A stretch of DNA of 64,000 nucleotides from Sulfurimonas sp. HSL-3221 (GTDB taxonomy: Bacteria > Campylobacterota > Campylobacteria > Campylobacterales > Sulfurimonadaceae), in the NCBI RefSeq assembly GCF_021044585.1, contig NZ_CP087998.1, positions 1,674,001-1,738,000 of the forward strand, in the 5' to 3' direction. This document shows, in pieces, positions 1-10,620 of the stretch (the stretch's first letter is position 1; each line of letters begins with the position of its first letter). A model generated the notes under the pieces. The model was not told the DNA's origin and ran no database searches. It saw nothing but the letters and a program-made list of their open reading frames with translations. Both the position numbers and the translations under genes were made by a program.

Positions 1-1413
<1,413 letters not shown>

Positions 1414-1450
1414 TTTATGTGTCCTTTATTAGCTGCTGTTGAGTGGAATG

Positions 1451-1506
1451 ATTATAGCATCTTTAGTCCATTACTGTCAACTATACTTGATACAGAATGA
1501 CTAAAG
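1451..1506 (-). promoter_or_regulatory. clpB promoter with split inverted-repeat operator
   Basis: On the minus strand TTGACA (1475-1480) and TATAAT (1451-1456) are separated by 18 bases, a near-consensus sigma70 promoter for clpB. The half-sites CTTTAGT (1461-1467, between -35 and -10) and ACTAAAG (1500-1506, upstream of -35) form an inverted repeat with a 32-base gap. The same half-sites occur with a 7-base gap upstream of grpE, the geometry of an HspR HAIR site. Binding by HspR is inference; no hspR gene is in the window. Confidence 0.7.
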
Positions 1507-1632
1507 TTTTATCGACCCCATCCATCATACCGCATTTTTTTGCACGGCACGCCACGGTCTACATGCTTTTATTTTACTATTGTTTGACTATAATAGACGC
1601 TCAAAAATTGCGAGACTGGAAAGCAGCAGAAA

Positions 1633-2961
1633 ATGAAAAAGAAAAAGATGATGGCGATGGGCTTTCTCACGGCAACGGCGGCCGTAGCCCTGACCTATTC
1701 CACCGCCCTCCTCGCCGACGCACCCACCGAGGGTACACCGACGGTTGAAGCTTCCCGGCTCCAGGCGTTGGCGAAATTCACGAAGGTCCTCAGTATCGTC
1801 GAAAAATATTACGTCGACGAGGAGAGTATCGAGACCCTGATGAACAAATCCATCGAGGGAATGATGGGCAAACTCGACGCCCACTCCTCCTACCTGAACC
1901 AGAAGGGCTTTAAAGACCTCCAGGTACAGACCAAGGGCGAGTTCGGCGGCCTGGGTATCACCGTCGGCATCAAAGACGGCGCCCTGACCGTCATCGCGCC
2001 GATCGAAGGCACCCCGGCGGACAAAGCCGGTCTGCAGGCCGGCGACATCATTCTCAAGATCGATGACACCCCGACAATCGATATGGACATCGACGAAGCG
2101 GTCCATCTCATGCGCGGCAAGCCGAAAACGCCGATCGACATCACCATCGTCCGCAAAGGCGAGACCAAACCCTTCCCGGTCCACATTATCCGCGACATCA
2201 TCAAGATCCAGTCCGTCTATGCCAAGACCATCGGCGACGACACCGTCTACCTGCGTGTCACGAGTTTCGACCAAAAGGTCGTCGAGGGCATCTCGAAGGC
2301 GATCCGCCAGCATAACGGCGACGCCAAAGGGTTCATTCTCGACCTGCGCAACAACCCCGGCGGTCTGCTTGACCAGGCCGTCGGCCTCGTCGACCTCTTT
2401 GTCGACAAGGGTGTCATCGTTTCGCAAAAGGGGCGTGACGAACGCGAAAACACCGAATACAGCGCCCACAAATCCGCCACCCTGACGAAGAAGCCGCTCG
2501 TCGTCCTCGTCAACGAGGGGAGCGCCTCCGCCTCCGAGATCGTCAGCGGCGCCCTGCAGGACCACAAACGTGCCGTGCTTGTCGGCAAGAAGACCTTCGG
2601 GAAGGGCTCCGTCCAGGTCATTCTCCCGATCAGCGATAACGAGGCCATCAAGCTGACGGTCGCGCGCTACTACCTGCCAAGCGGCCGGACGATCCAGGCG
2701 ATCGGCGTGACCCCGGACGTCCTGGTCGATCGCGGTGCCGTACCGAAGACCGACGACGACGAATTTGCGATCAAAGAGGCCGACCTGAAGATGCACCTCA
2801 AAAGCGAGCTGCAGAAGATCGACGGCAATACCACAAAAACCGATGAGGGTGAAAAGGTGGACAGCAACATCATCACCGATAAACAGATCGGCAACGACAT
2901 TCAGCTCAAAGAGGCTGTTGACATTCTCAAAGCACTTACCATCGTGAAAGGAACACATTAA
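1633..2961 (+). CDS. S41 family C-terminal processing peptidase (CtpA-like)
   Basis: Periplasmic serine protease that trims or degrades proteins from their C-termini. Seen: a Lys-rich start and hydrophobic signal sequence (about 1-29), a PDZ domain with the GEFGGLGI entry (about 93-170), and the S41 core with LDLRNNPGG, the nucleophile in GSASASE (Ser299) and the general base in FGKGSVQ (Lys324), the 25-residue spacing of the family. Length 442 is normal. An extended -10 TATAAT lies at 1589-1594. Its stop overlaps the purC start by one base, so it probably leads the purC-purS-purQ transcript. Confidence 0.95.
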   Translation: MKKKKMMAMGFLTATAAVALTYSTALLADAPTEGTPTVEASRLQALAKFTKVLSIVEKYYVDEESIETLMNKSIEGMMGKLDAHSSYLNQKGFKDLQVQTKGEFGGLGITVGIKDGALTVIAPIEGTPADKAGLQAGDIILKIDDTPTIDMDIDEAVHLMRGKPKTPIDITIVRKGETKPFPVHIIRDIIKIQSVYAKTIGDDTVYLRVTSFDQKVVEGISKAIRQHNGDAKGFILDLRNNPGGLLDQAVGLVDLFVDKGVIVSQKGRDERENTEYSAHKSATLTKKPLVVLVNEGSASASEIVSGALQDHKRAVLVGKKTFGKGSVQVILPISDNEAIKLTVARYYLPSGRTIQAIGVTPDVLVDRGAVPKTDDDEFAIKEADLKMHLKSELQKIDGNTTKTDEGEKVDSNIITDKQIGNDIQLKEAVDILKALTIVKGTH

Positions 2962-3677
2962 TGGAAAAACGCGAACTGCTGTATGAGGGCAAGGCAAAAA
3001 AACTCTTTACAACGGACGATCCGAACCTGCTGATCTCCGAATTCAAAGATGACCTGACCGCTTTCAACGGCGCCAAGAAATCGAGTGAAGCGGGCAAAGG
3101 CGCGCTCAACAACAAGATCTCGACGGCACTCTTCAAACTGATCGAATCGGAGGGCGTCCCGACGCACTTCGTGGGCATGCTCGACGACAACCATATGCTG
3201 CACAAGCGCGTCGACGTCATCCTGATCGAAGTAATCGTCCGGAATATCGCGACCGGAAGCCTGAGCAAAAACCTCGGGATCGAGGACGGGAAAGTCCTCC
3301 CTTTCACCCTCGTCGAATTCGATTATAAAAACGATGAACTCGGCGACCCGAAACTGAACGACCAGCACGCCCTGATCCTCGGCCTCGTCGACTATCAGGA
3401 CGAGCTTGACAAGATCCGCCGCATGGCCCGCCAGGTCAACGACATCCTCAAACCCTACTTTGCCGAAAAAGGGCTCAACCTCGTCGACTTCAAACTCGAA
3501 TTCGGCAAGGACAAAGAGGGCAACATTATCCTCGCCGACGAGATCAGCCCGGACAACTGCCGCTTCTGGGATATGGAAACGGGCGAAAAGATGGACAAAG
3601 ACCGTTTCCGCCAGGGACTCGGCGGACTCAAAGTGGCCTACGAAGAGGTCCTCAACCGTATTTTGGGAGCAAAGTAA
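2961..3677 (+). CDS. purC: Phosphoribosylaminoimidazole-succinocarboxamide synthase
   Basis: SAICAR synthetase: joins CAIR and aspartate using ATP in de novo purine synthesis. At 238 residues it has the usual length of the short bacterial form. Recognisable are the ATP-binding start [11 protein letters not shown], the central GSLSKNLG segment and [12 protein letters not shown] near residue 195. The ATG overlaps the stop of the S41 protease and its own stop overlaps purS (TAATGA), which indicates translational coupling along the run. Confidence 0.98.
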   Translation: MEKRELLYEGKAKKLFTTDDPNLLISEFKDDLTAFNGAKKSSEAGKGALNNKISTALFKLIESEGVPTHFVGMLDDNHMLHKRVDVILIEVIVRNIATGSLSKNLGIEDGKVLPFTLVEFDYKNDELGDPKLNDQHALILGLVDYQDELDKIRRMARQVNDILKPYFAEKGLNLVDFKLEFGKDKEGNIILADEISPDNCRFWDMETGEKMDKDRFRQGLGGLKVAYEEVLNRILGAK

Positions 3678-3919
3678 TGAAAGCAATCGTCAACGTATTT
3701 TTGAAGCAGGGTGTCCTGGATTCACAGGGAAAAGCCGTCCACCACGCACTGGACTCACTCAAATTCGACGGCGTCAACGACGTCCGCGTCGGCAAGCAGA
3801 TCGTCCTTGATCTCTCCGCCGCCGATGAAGCGAGCGCCAAAGCGGAGGTCACCGAAATGTGCGAATCCCTGCTGGCCAATACCGTTATCGAAGATTACGC
3901 CATCGAGATCGTCTCATGA
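3677..3919 (+). CDS. purS: Phosphoribosylformylglycinamidine synthase subunit PurS
   Basis: Small dimeric subunit that bridges PurL and PurQ in the three-protein FGAM synthetase. The 80-residue product starts [18 protein letters not shown], matching the family start, and contains VNDVRVGKQIVLDL. It overlaps purC by one base and purQ by four bases. purL is not in this window. Confidence 0.96.
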   Translation: MKAIVNVFLKQGVLDSQGKAVHHALDSLKFDGVNDVRVGKQIVLDLSAADEASAKAEVTEMCESLLANTVIEDYAIEIVS

Positions 3920-4590
3920 AAGTCTCCATTATTCAGTTTCCCGGAACGAACTGCGAGTACGATACGCAGTACGCTTTCGAAAAGCTGGGAGCGACGACGG
4001 AGCTCGTCTGGCATAAAGAGACCAAAATCGCCGACGATACCGATCTTGTCGTCGTCGCGGGCGGGTTCAGCTACGGTGACTACCTGCGCAGCGGCGCCAT
4101 CGCCCGCTTCAGCCCCGTCATGCAGGCGGTCGAGGCCCACGCCAATCGCGGCGGAAAGGTCCTCGGCATCTGTAACGGCTTCCAGGTCCTGACAGAATCG
4201 CGGCTGCTGCCGGGAGCGCTCAAACGCAATGAGCACCTCCACTTCATCTCCCGCCATCACCACCTCAAGATCGCCGGGAACGAGAACGCATTCCTGAACA
4301 AGCTGTGCAGAGACGATGTCGTGAACATCCCCATCGCCCACCACGACGGGAACTACTATATCGATCCGGACGGTCTCAAGGCGCTTTACGACAACGACCA
4401 GGTACTGCTGCACTACTGCGATGCCGAGGGCAACGTCAGCAACCCCAACGGGTCCGTCGATGCCATCGCCGGCGTCTGCAACGCCGCCAAGAACGTGTTC
4501 GGACTGATGCCGCACCCCGAACGCGCCATGGAAGCCATTCTCGGCTCCGCGGACGGCAAGGCGATGCTTGAAGGGTTCTTCGCTTCCTGA
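3916..4590 (+). CDS. purQ: Phosphoribosylformylglycinamidine synthase subunit PurQ (glutaminase)
   Basis: Class I glutamine amidotransferase subunit supplying ammonia to PurL. The start at 3916 gives MKVSIIQFPGTNCEYDTQ, the family N-terminus; an upstream in-frame ATG at 3859 lies inside purS and is rejected. Seen: GGFSYGDYLRSG (oxyanion region), the nucleophile in LGICNGFQVL (Cys86) and the PHPERAME motif carrying the catalytic His and Glu. 224 residues is normal. The stop overlaps the next start (TGATG). Confidence 0.97.
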   Translation: MKVSIIQFPGTNCEYDTQYAFEKLGATTELVWHKETKIADDTDLVVVAGGFSYGDYLRSGAIARFSPVMQAVEAHANRGGKVLGICNGFQVLTESRLLPGALKRNEHLHFISRHHHLKIAGNENAFLNKLCRDDVVNIPIAHHDGNYYIDPDGLKALYDNDQVLLHYCDAEGNVSNPNGSVDAIAGVCNAAKNVFGLMPHPERAMEAILGSADGKAMLEGFFAS

Positions 4591-5771
4591 TGCGTTCACT
4601 CCTGCTGCTCCTCTGGCTCGGTACTATTGGCCTCCTGCAGGCCGTCACAATCGTCACCGACCTCCCCGAAACCGTTATGCCCTTTACTATGCAGGCCGAA
4701 GAGCCGAATGATGCGGCCGAGGTCGAAAGCGCCGACTTTGCCGTGCAGGAGGAGAATGAGACACCCGACACCCGCCATCTCTACGCCACGCTTGTCGAAA
4801 AGCCCGAGCGGCTCTTCAAAGGCGAGATCGTCTCCATCGTCATCCGGACCGTCATCACGACCGACCTTTTCGACGATCTCTCCTACCGCTTCAGCGGCGG
4901 CAGCGGACTCTCCCTGCTCAGCGACTCCCCTGAACGGCAACGGCAGGAGCACACCTACCTGGACCGTTTCTATTTCAAGGTCACAGGGAAACGCGCCCTA
5001 CTGCCCGACATCACTCCGGTACTGACGCTGGGGTACGGCGAAGAGGAGAGCTCCGCTCCTATCCAGGGCGGGGCCATCGAAGCGACGGTGCTCAACCCTC
5101 CGAAAAACTTCTGCGGCATCCTGGCGGACCGTTTCGCGATCACCCATGTCAAGACCACCGTCTACGACAAGGGGCACAACATCATCGTGATCTCGGCCGA
5201 TGCCAACCGCAGCGACCTGAAAGACTTCCACCTCTCCGAGGCTGAAAAACAGAACTTTGAATCGCTGCAGATCAACCCGCACTTCGCTTCGATGAGCTAC
5301 TATGCCGTCCTGCCCAAAACCGTCGAAGTGCTCCGTTTTCAGTACTTCAACCTGCAAAACAAACGGTACGAACGCATCAGTATCCCAATCGAGGTCGATG
5401 ACGATCTCGTCTCGACGACCAGCGATATCAATCCGATCGAGCATGGGCATGTCACCCAGAAAACTATCGTTTTCCTCGTTGTTTTCGGGCTCTTCTTCGT
5501 GCTTGCGCTCTGGAAACGCTCCTGGACGCTGCTCGCCGTTGCCGTCGCTGCGGGAGGCTATGCCGCCTGGCTCAATATCCCGCTGCAGCAGGTCTGTATC
5601 AAAGAGGGGGCGCCCATCTACCTGCTGCCGATGCGCAACGCGACGGTCTTCGAGATCACGCCGCAGCGCCACCAGCTCGATGCCGAAGGGCATAGCAAAG
5701 GCTATACGAAGATTCGCCTCCAGAACGATCAGATCGGTTGGGTCAAGAATGAAGATACTTGCGCGGATTAA
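4590..5771 (+). CDS. Membrane protein with signal peptide, two central TM helices and C-terminal SH3-like domain
   Basis: Unnamed protein that I regard as a conserved Campylobacterota type. Seen: a signal peptide (1-18), an extracytoplasmic beta-rich region of about 270 residues resembling the Ig-like part of BatD-type proteins, two adjacent hydrophobic helices (about 292-332), and a tail with the SH3-like pattern GAPIYLLPMRNATVFE...GWVKNEDTC. The architecture suggests an envelope protein presenting an SH3-like domain. Function unknown; the overlap with purQ looks like operon packing rather than a purine role. Confidence 0.7.
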   Translation: MRSLLLLLWLGTIGLLQAVTIVTDLPETVMPFTMQAEEPNDAAEVESADFAVQEENETPDTRHLYATLVEKPERLFKGEIVSIVIRTVITTDLFDDLSYRFSGGSGLSLLSDSPERQRQEHTYLDRFYFKVTGKRALLPDITPVLTLGYGEEESSAPIQGGAIEATVLNPPKNFCGILADRFAITHVKTTVYDKGHNIIVISADANRSDLKDFHLSEAEKQNFESLQINPHFASMSYYAVLPKTVEVLRFQYFNLQNKRYERISIPIEVDDDLVSTTSDINPIEHGHVTQKTIVFLVVFGLFFVLALWKRSWTLLAVAVAAGGYAAWLNIPLQQVCIKEGAPIYLLPMRNATVFEITPQRHQLDAEGHSKGYTKIRLQNDQIGWVKNEDTCAD

Positions 5772-6441
5772 CTGGGTTTACAGCACCCTCGTCATCTTTA
5801 CGGGTCTGCTGCTAAAGATCCTCCTCTACCCCTTCGTCCCCCGTCCCTACGCCTCCAAAATCGCCGCCTGGTTCATCCGGCTTCTGATCTTCGTGCATGT
5901 CCGCAAAGTCAGCGAGCCCGATCCCGAGGCGCAGATGTATATCATCAACCATCAAAGCGAACTCGACATCGGCGTGATCGAGAGTACGACGCAACGCGAA
6001 CTCGCCTGGGTGGCCAAAAAAGAGCTTTTTGAAGTGCCCTTTTTCTCCCTCGCCGTCCGTCTCTCCCGGGAGATCCCCCTCGAGCGCGAGAGCAAAAGCG
6101 CCCTCGTTGCCCTCCTCAAGGCGGCCAAGGAGCGCATCGACGAGGGGAGAATCGTCTGTATCTTCCCGGAGGGTACACGTTCGGAAAGCGGCCGGATGCG
6201 CCGCTTCAAACCCGGGGCGAAACTGATCGCCGACAAGCTCGGCCTGACGGTACAGCCCGTCGTACTGATCCATACCGCCCGTTTCTTCAGCACCAAGCGC
6301 ATGACGGCCGCGCCGGGAATGATCACCGCGATCTACCTGGAGAGTTTCACCGCGGACAAAAGCGACAAAAAGTGGCTCGAAACCGTGCAGCATCAGATGC
6401 AAGAAACCTATGACCGCTATGTACAAAAGGAAAACGTATGA
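5749..6441 (+). CDS. plsC: 1-acyl-sn-glycerol-3-phosphate acyltransferase
   Basis: Transfers an acyl chain to lysophosphatidic acid at the inner membrane, making phosphatidic acid. Seen: an N-terminal hydrophobic segment, the HX4D motif in NHQSELD (catalytic His and Asp), a central IPLERES block and FPEGTRS (glycerophosphate binding). The start at 5749 gives MKILARINWVYSTLV; the longer in-frame ORF from 5302 lies within the upstream gene. It overlaps that gene by 23 bases and crcB by 4. Confidence 0.93.
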   Translation: MKILARINWVYSTLVIFTGLLLKILLYPFVPRPYASKIAAWFIRLLIFVHVRKVSEPDPEAQMYIINHQSELDIGVIESTTQRELAWVAKKELFEVPFFSLAVRLSREIPLERESKSALVALLKAAKERIDEGRIVCIFPEGTRSESGRMRRFKPGAKLIADKLGLTVQPVVLIHTARFFSTKRMTAAPGMITAIYLESFTADKSDKKWLETVQHQMQETYDRYVQKENV

Positions 6442-6824
6442 GCTTTACTACCCTGCTCGCCATCGGAAGCGGCGGCTTTATCGGTGCCGTGCTGCGCGCC
6501 TACCTCAACGGTCTCATCTCCCACCGCGTGCCCCACGACCTCCCCTTCGGCACCCTCGGCGTCAATCTGATCGGCAGTTTCATCATGGGGGTCCTCGTCG
6601 CCTACTTCATGTACACGACCTATTTTTCCCTGCACGTCAAATCGTTCCTCTCGACGGGTATCCTGGGCGCGCTGACAACCTATTCGACCTTCGCGATCGA
6701 GAGCGTCATGCTGCTGACCGGCGGCCATATAGCGCTGGCCGCCGCCAACATCGGGCTGAATGCCCTGGGAACCGTCCTGATGGCCGGCGGAGGGTATCGG
6801 CTCGCTTCGGCCCTGCTGCGGTAA
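6438..6824 (+). CDS. crcB: Fluoride exporter CrcB/FluC
   Basis: Small dual-topology fluoride channel. At 128 residues with four hydrophobic helices it has the family size. Motifs: GGFIGAVLRAYL near the start, FGTLGVNLIGSFIMG, and GILGALTTYSTFAIE, which carries the phenylalanine-box region. It overlaps plsC by four bases. No fluoride riboswitch is seen directly upstream, because it sits inside the operon. Confidence 0.95.
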   Translation: MSFTTLLAIGSGGFIGAVLRAYLNGLISHRVPHDLPFGTLGVNLIGSFIMGVLVAYFMYTTYFSLHVKSFLSTGILGALTTYSTFAIESVMLLTGGHIALAAANIGLNALGTVLMAGGGYRLASALLR

Positions 6825-6855
6825 GCGCAGACCACTATTAATCGAAAGGAAGGCT

Positions 6856-7998
6856 ATGCACAGCAACACCGTACGCTATATCCGGAACCTCTTCCGAAGC
6901 ACAGGGGCGGTCCCCCTTCATGCGCCGCGTTTCGTCGGCAACGAGAAGAACTACCTCGGCAGCTGTATCGAAAGTATGGAGGTCTCCTCGGAGGGCGAAT
7001 ACGTCGAACGTTTTGAGGGGATGGTCAATGAATACTGCGGATCCCGTTATGCTGTCGCCTTCAACAGTACCGAATCGGCGATGCGCGTCGCCCTCGTCCT
7101 GGCGGGCACCGGTCCCGACTGCGAAGTCCTGACTCAGCCGCTTGCGCACGCCATGACGGCCAATACCGTCGACAGCTTCGGCGCCGAGCCCATTTTCATC
7201 GACGTCGAGCGCAAGACGATGGGCATGGACCCCGACCGCCTGCGGGAGTTCCTCGCCTACAACACCGAACTCCGCGAGGGGGGATGCTTCAACCGCCATA
7301 CGCGACGGCGCATCACCGCCTGCGTCCCGGTCCACACCCTTGGATTCCCCTGCCGTATCGACGACATCCGGACCGTCTGCGACGAGTACGGCATTATGCT
7401 GATCGAAGATGCCTCCGAGGCCTTCGGCTCTGCCTACAAAGGGACCATGGCCGGGCGTTTCGGCCGCTGCGGCATCTACGGCTTCGAAGGGCACAAGATT
7501 GCCACCTGCGGGGACGGCGGCGTGCTTGTCTGCGACGATGAGGCCATGGCTGCACAGGCCAGGAGCGTCGGGACGATCCCCTATCTCTCAGATGCCCAGG
7601 GTGCGGACCAGGGCCGCTTCAGCAGCCGCATGTCCAACCTCAACGCCGCGGTCGGCTGCGCCCAGATGGAACATATCCGCACCATCGTCACCAAGCAGCG
7701 CGATCTGACACGCCGCTACCGGGAGTTTTTCTCGGAATATGAAGAGGATGAGGAGCTGCAGCTTTTCCGGATGAAAAAACAGAGCGAGCCGAACTGCTGG
7801 CTTAATGCCCTGCTCTTCGAAGCGCCCGAAGACCGCGACGCCTTTTTGGAGGCGACCAATGCCGAGGGTGTCGCCGCACGCGCACTCTGGCCGCTGATCA
7901 GCGATCTGCCCCGCTTCAGCGAATGCGCCGGGACCGACGCGGACAATGCCCGCTGGCTGCAAAAGAGGATTGCCACCCTCCCCAGCGGTGTCCGCTAG
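6856..7998 (+). CDS. LegC-like DegT/DnrJ/EryC1 PLP aminotransferase
   Basis: Sugar-nucleotide 4-aminotransferase of the LegC/PseC type, used in other bacteria to make bacillosamine or legionaminic acid for surface and flagellin glycans. Seen: PLHAPRFVGNEKNYL at the start, ACVPVHTLGFPCRID, EDASEAFGS with the PLP-nitrogen Asp185, and GFEGHKIATCGDGG with the Schiff-base Lys214. 380 residues is normal. RBS AAGGAAGG precedes the ATG. No other glycan-biosynthesis gene lies nearby, so the substrate is open. Its stop codon interlocks (CTAG) with that of the convergent YqiA-like gene. Confidence 0.85.
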   Translation: MHSNTVRYIRNLFRSTGAVPLHAPRFVGNEKNYLGSCIESMEVSSEGEYVERFEGMVNEYCGSRYAVAFNSTESAMRVALVLAGTGPDCEVLTQPLAHAMTANTVDSFGAEPIFIDVERKTMGMDPDRLREFLAYNTELREGGCFNRHTRRRITACVPVHTLGFPCRIDDIRTVCDEYGIMLIEDASEAFGSAYKGTMAGRFGRCGIYGFEGHKIATCGDGGVLVCDDEAMAAQARSVGTIPYLSDAQGADQGRFSSRMSNLNAAVGCAQMEHIRTIVTKQRDLTRRYREFFSEYEEDEELQLFRMKKQSEPNCWLNALLFEAPEDRDAFLEATNAEGVAARALWPLISDLPRFSECAGTDADNARWLQKRIATLPSGVR

Positions 7999-8546
7999 GC
8001 ATCGCCGTAAAACGCTTCGATCCGTTCCAGATACTCCCCCAGATTTTCAAAGCGGTGGTTGCCGCCCGCTTCCACAATGACCTCGTAATCGCCGTAGACG
8101 GCTTCGGCCACGGTGTAATCCAGAAGCTCGTCCCCCGTCTGCAGCAGTACCAGCAGCCGCGCATCGGGCAGCCGCATTGTTTCGGCGATGCGTGCCAGCT
8201 GCAGCAGGTACTCGCTTTTCCACTCAAAGGGCTCGCCGCTGCACCAGAACGTATTGGTGCCCACATAGGGGGAGAGCGTCCGGTAGGGATGGACAGAGGG
8301 ATTGATCAGTACGGCATCGAGCCCATACTCGCTACTCAGCGCCGTCGCGTAGAATCCCCCCAGCGATGATCCGATCAACAGTGAAACGTCATGCTGCCCG
8401 ATCAAGCGACGCAGAAACGCCAGCACCTCATCCGGCTCGACCGGCAGGTCCGGGGAGAGTACCTCCGCCTCGCCAAAATACGCTTTCAGCAGTCTGGTTT
8501 TCGTCGAGTCGCCGCAGCTGGCGAAACCGTGAAGATAGAGGATCAC
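7995..8546 (-). CDS. YqiA/YcfP-like alpha/beta-fold esterase
   Basis: Small serine hydrolase. Seen: VILYLHGFAS at the start, the nucleophile elbow GSSLGG, and the C-terminal GGNHRF with the catalytic His. About 183 residues is typical for YqiA. The GTG at 8546 is chosen because family members begin with the ILYLHGF strand; the longer frame from 8624 runs through the upstream Hpt gene. It follows that gene by a few bases on the same strand. Substrate unknown. Confidence 0.8.
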   Translation of the reverse strand: MILYLHGFASCGDSTKTRLLKAYFGEAEVLSPDLPVEPDEVLAFLRRLIGQHDVSLLIGSSLGGFYATALSSEYGLDAVLINPSVHPYRTLSPYVGTNTFWCSGEPFEWKSEYLLQLARIAETMRLPDARLLVLLQTGDELLDYTVAEAVYGDYEVIVEAGGNHRFENLGEYLERIEAFYGDA

Positions 8547-8550
8547 GACC

Positions 8551-8865
8551 TCATCCCGCTGCCAGCAGTGCCAGGATCCCTGCGACCTCCCTGGTCGCTT
8601 TAAAGGCTGTTTCCAGCTCTGCAAACACCTGCCCCGCGCTGTTATTGCCCATATTCATCAAAAGCCCCTTGAGCGCATGGAGCGACTGGGCCACTTTGTC
8701 ATTATCCGTGGGGACGGCTTCCGCCAACGCTTTGAGCTGCAGTAGCTCCTTGCGCAGGTCACGCTCCCCTGCGACAAGCAGCGCATCCACCTGCGCTGTT
8801 TCCAGGCCGAAGGCCGTGAAATGGTCCCGTGCGTATCCCAAAGTCTCCGTAATCAGCTGCTCCAA
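8551..8865 (-). CDS. Hpt-domain phosphotransfer protein
   Basis: Single-domain histidine phosphotransferase of 104 residues, predicted all-helical. The phosphorylation motif is SLHALKG with His63, followed by the usual small and hydrophobic residues. It would relay phosphate between hybrid kinases and response regulators in the cytoplasm. It is divergent from the NarL-type regulator at 9005 and lies a few kilobases from two hybrid kinases and a SixA-like phosphatase, which together could form one phosphorelay (inference). Confidence 0.8.
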   Translation of the reverse strand: MEQLITETLGYARDHFTAFGLETAQVDALLVAGERDLRKELLQLKALAEAVPTDNDKVAQSLHALKGLLMNMGNNSAGQVFAELETAFKATREVAGILALLAAG

Positions 8866-9004
8866 ATGTTCCTCTCCTTCCGTTTGATTGGGGACAGGCT
8901 ACCCCAGGATGAATTAAATCGCGTTAAAGCGTGTGCAACAGCCGCTTTCCATCTCATTTTTATTATAATTGGCCACAAAAAAAAATGAGACGGAAGAGAG
9001 TGCC

Positions 9005-9643
9005 ATGCTGAATATCATTATCGCCGATGACCATGAGATCGTTCGCAGCGGACTGATCATGCTGATCGAGCAGCAAGAGGAGATGTCTGTCAGCGCCAAC
9101 GCCTCCTCTTTCGATGAATTGATGGCTTTGCTCGCAAGCGGGGAGTACGCTCTCCTGATCCTCGATCTGAACCTCGGCGACAAAAACGGCATGGAATCGA
9201 TCGAAAGCGTCAGCGTGCGCTATCCGAATCTGCCGATCCTTGTGCTCAGCGCCTACCCCGAAGACCCCTACGCGCTTCAGGCCTTCCGGGCCGGCGCTTC
9301 GGGCTACCTCAACAAGGCCGTCATCGGCGCCGAACTGATACGGGCCATCGCGACCGTGGCCAAAGGCAAGAAGTACATCAGTCCCACCCTGGAAGAGACC
9401 ATGCCCTACGGCACCGATCTGGACAAGCAGGAGACGGCGATGACCGCCGCGCTTTCCAAACGCGAACTCGAGGTGCTCTCCCTGATCGCCCGGGGCCTCT
9501 CCTACAAGGAGATCGCCGCGGAACTGGGCGTCAGCCCCAAAACCGTCTCCACCTACCGGACCCGCATCCTGGAGAAGCTGAACCTCTCCAGTACGACGGA
9601 GCTGCTCCGTTTTGCCTTCGAGCACGACATCGCCGTCTACTGA
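9005..9643 (+). CDS. NarL/FixJ-family response regulator (REC + LuxR-type HTH)
   Basis: DNA-binding response regulator of 212 residues. The receiver domain (1-120) has IIADDHE, the phospho-acceptor in LILDLNLGD (Asp54) and SGYLNKAV. The GerE/LuxR HTH spans about 148-205 with LSKRELEVLSLIARGLSYKEIA and VSTYRTRI. The ATG at 9005 follows GGAAGAGAG; an in-frame TTG at 8969 overlaps the -10 box TATAAT (8964-8969) and is rejected. It is the only clear DNA-binding regulator of the signalling locus and so the first candidate for the TGTAGG-N6-CCTACA sites. Confidence 0.92.
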   Translation: MLNIIIADDHEIVRSGLIMLIEQQEEMSVSANASSFDELMALLASGEYALLILDLNLGDKNGMESIESVSVRYPNLPILVLSAYPEDPYALQAFRAGASGYLNKAVIGAELIRAIATVAKGKKYISPTLEETMPYGTDLDKQETAMTAALSKRELEVLSLIARGLSYKEIAAELGVSPKTVSTYRTRILEKLNLSSTTELLRFAFEHDIAVY

Positions 9644-10185
9644 ACGCCGGGCCCGTTTCGGTCCAGCACGGCCCGGATCTGCTTCGGCAGGTAGTATTTG
9701 AACTGCTTCGGAAAAATAAAAAAGTCGATGGCGCCTTTTTTCTCCTCCAGCTCCTGCCAGCTGCCGATGTCGAATGTCATCGCCACCATTCCCATCGTCG
9801 GGATCTTCGAGACATGCTCATCGGTCAGCATATTCGCAAAACCGGTCAACTGCGGATTGTGACCGATGACAAAGATCGTCTCGGCGTCGTCTTCTTGCAG
9901 CATGACCGTTTCCAGGATCGTCTCCGGGGGCGTCAGGTAGAGTTCGCTCAGGTAGAGCAGTGGTCCGTCGAAACCCACCTTTGCGGCCAGCTTGTCCGCA
10001 CTCTCCTGGGCGCGCAACGCACTGCTTGATAGGATAATGTCCGGGACGATCCCCCGCAGCAGCAGGTACGATCCGATCGTGTTGATATCCCGGTATCCCC
10101 TGTCGGTCAATCCGCGTTCAAAATCGCTCGCTCCCGGTTCTTCCCAGTCCGATTTCGCATGATGAATCAAATATAACGTTTTGAT
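9637..10185 (-). CDS. sixA: SixA-like phosphohistidine phosphatase with non-canonical start and altered RH motif
   Basis: Histidine-phosphatase-superfamily protein resembling SixA, which removes phosphate from Hpt domains. Seen: KTLYLIHHAKSDW at the N-terminus, SSSALRAQESA with the second catalytic Arg, and IGHNPQLTG with the second His. SixA begins MKTLYLIRHAKS, which aligns the start with an ATC at 10183-10185 preceded by AAGGG. The only standard start, TTG 10170, would remove most of strand 1. An in-frame TAG at 10213 bars any longer form. The catalytic RH pair reads HH, so activity is uncertain. It lies 10 bases after the stop of the roadblock-like gene in one run. Confidence 0.75.
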   Translation of the reverse strand: MKTLYLIHHAKSDWEEPGASDFERGLTDRGYRDINTIGSYLLLRGIVPDIILSSSALRAQESADKLAAKVGFDGPLLYLSELYLTPPETILETVMLQEDDAETIFVIGHNPQLTGFANMLTDEHVSKIPTMGMVAMTFDIGSWQELEEKKGAIDFFIFPKQFKYYLPKQIRAVLDRNGPGVQ

Positions 10186-10215
10186 GGTATCGCCCTTTTG
10201 ATGCGGGGGACGCTA

Positions 10216-10605
10216 TTAAATGCGCCCCAGCTCCTGAGACATGGTCTTGGCGGCTTTGTCCATGATCATCTTCGCCAGGGCGACATTCCCGTCATCGCGG
10301 AAAATGGCAAAGACGTTGATCTTCGCAAAGTTGTCCTGACTGAACTCCCCGGCGCTGTTGATGAGAAAGACGTGACCGTCGTGGGTCTTCGCCTCGATGG
10401 AGGAGGCTTCGCTGAAACCGACGTCCAGGGAGGACTCGGTCACCATCCGGAAGGCGTCATTGAAGATACTGGCCGAATAGGGGATGTCCGTTCCCGTATG
10501 GTCGTTGTCGATATAGAGGGTCTCACCGGAGTAGTTCAAAACAGCCGAACCGAGGTAGCCGTTCACCGCGCGGAGTCTTTGCATGGATTTGTCAAAATCG
10601 ATCAT
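10216..10605 (-). CDS. Roadblock/LC7-like small protein
   Basis: Protein of 129 residues with a profile like the roadblock/LC7 fold: helix RLRAVNGYLGSAVLNYSGETLY, then alternating strands and a central helix. Such proteins act as small dimeric scaffolds, often beside GTPases or sensors. No GTPase is present. It sits 15 bases downstream of the CetB-like PAS gene and is probably co-transcribed with it. Fold assignment is by pattern only. Confidence 0.55.
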   Translation of the reverse strand: MIDFDKSMQRLRAVNGYLGSAVLNYSGETLYIDNDHTGTDIPYSASIFNDAFRMVTESSLDVGFSEASSIEAKTHDGHVFLINSAGEFSQDNFAKINVFAIFRDDGNVALAKMIMDKAAKTMSQELGRI

Positions 10606-10620
10606 TGTCTATCCTTCTTC

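Noticed and set aside
6400-6440. Fluoride riboswitch before crcB
   Set aside because: The upstream sequence is coding for plsC and shows no crcB RNA motif.
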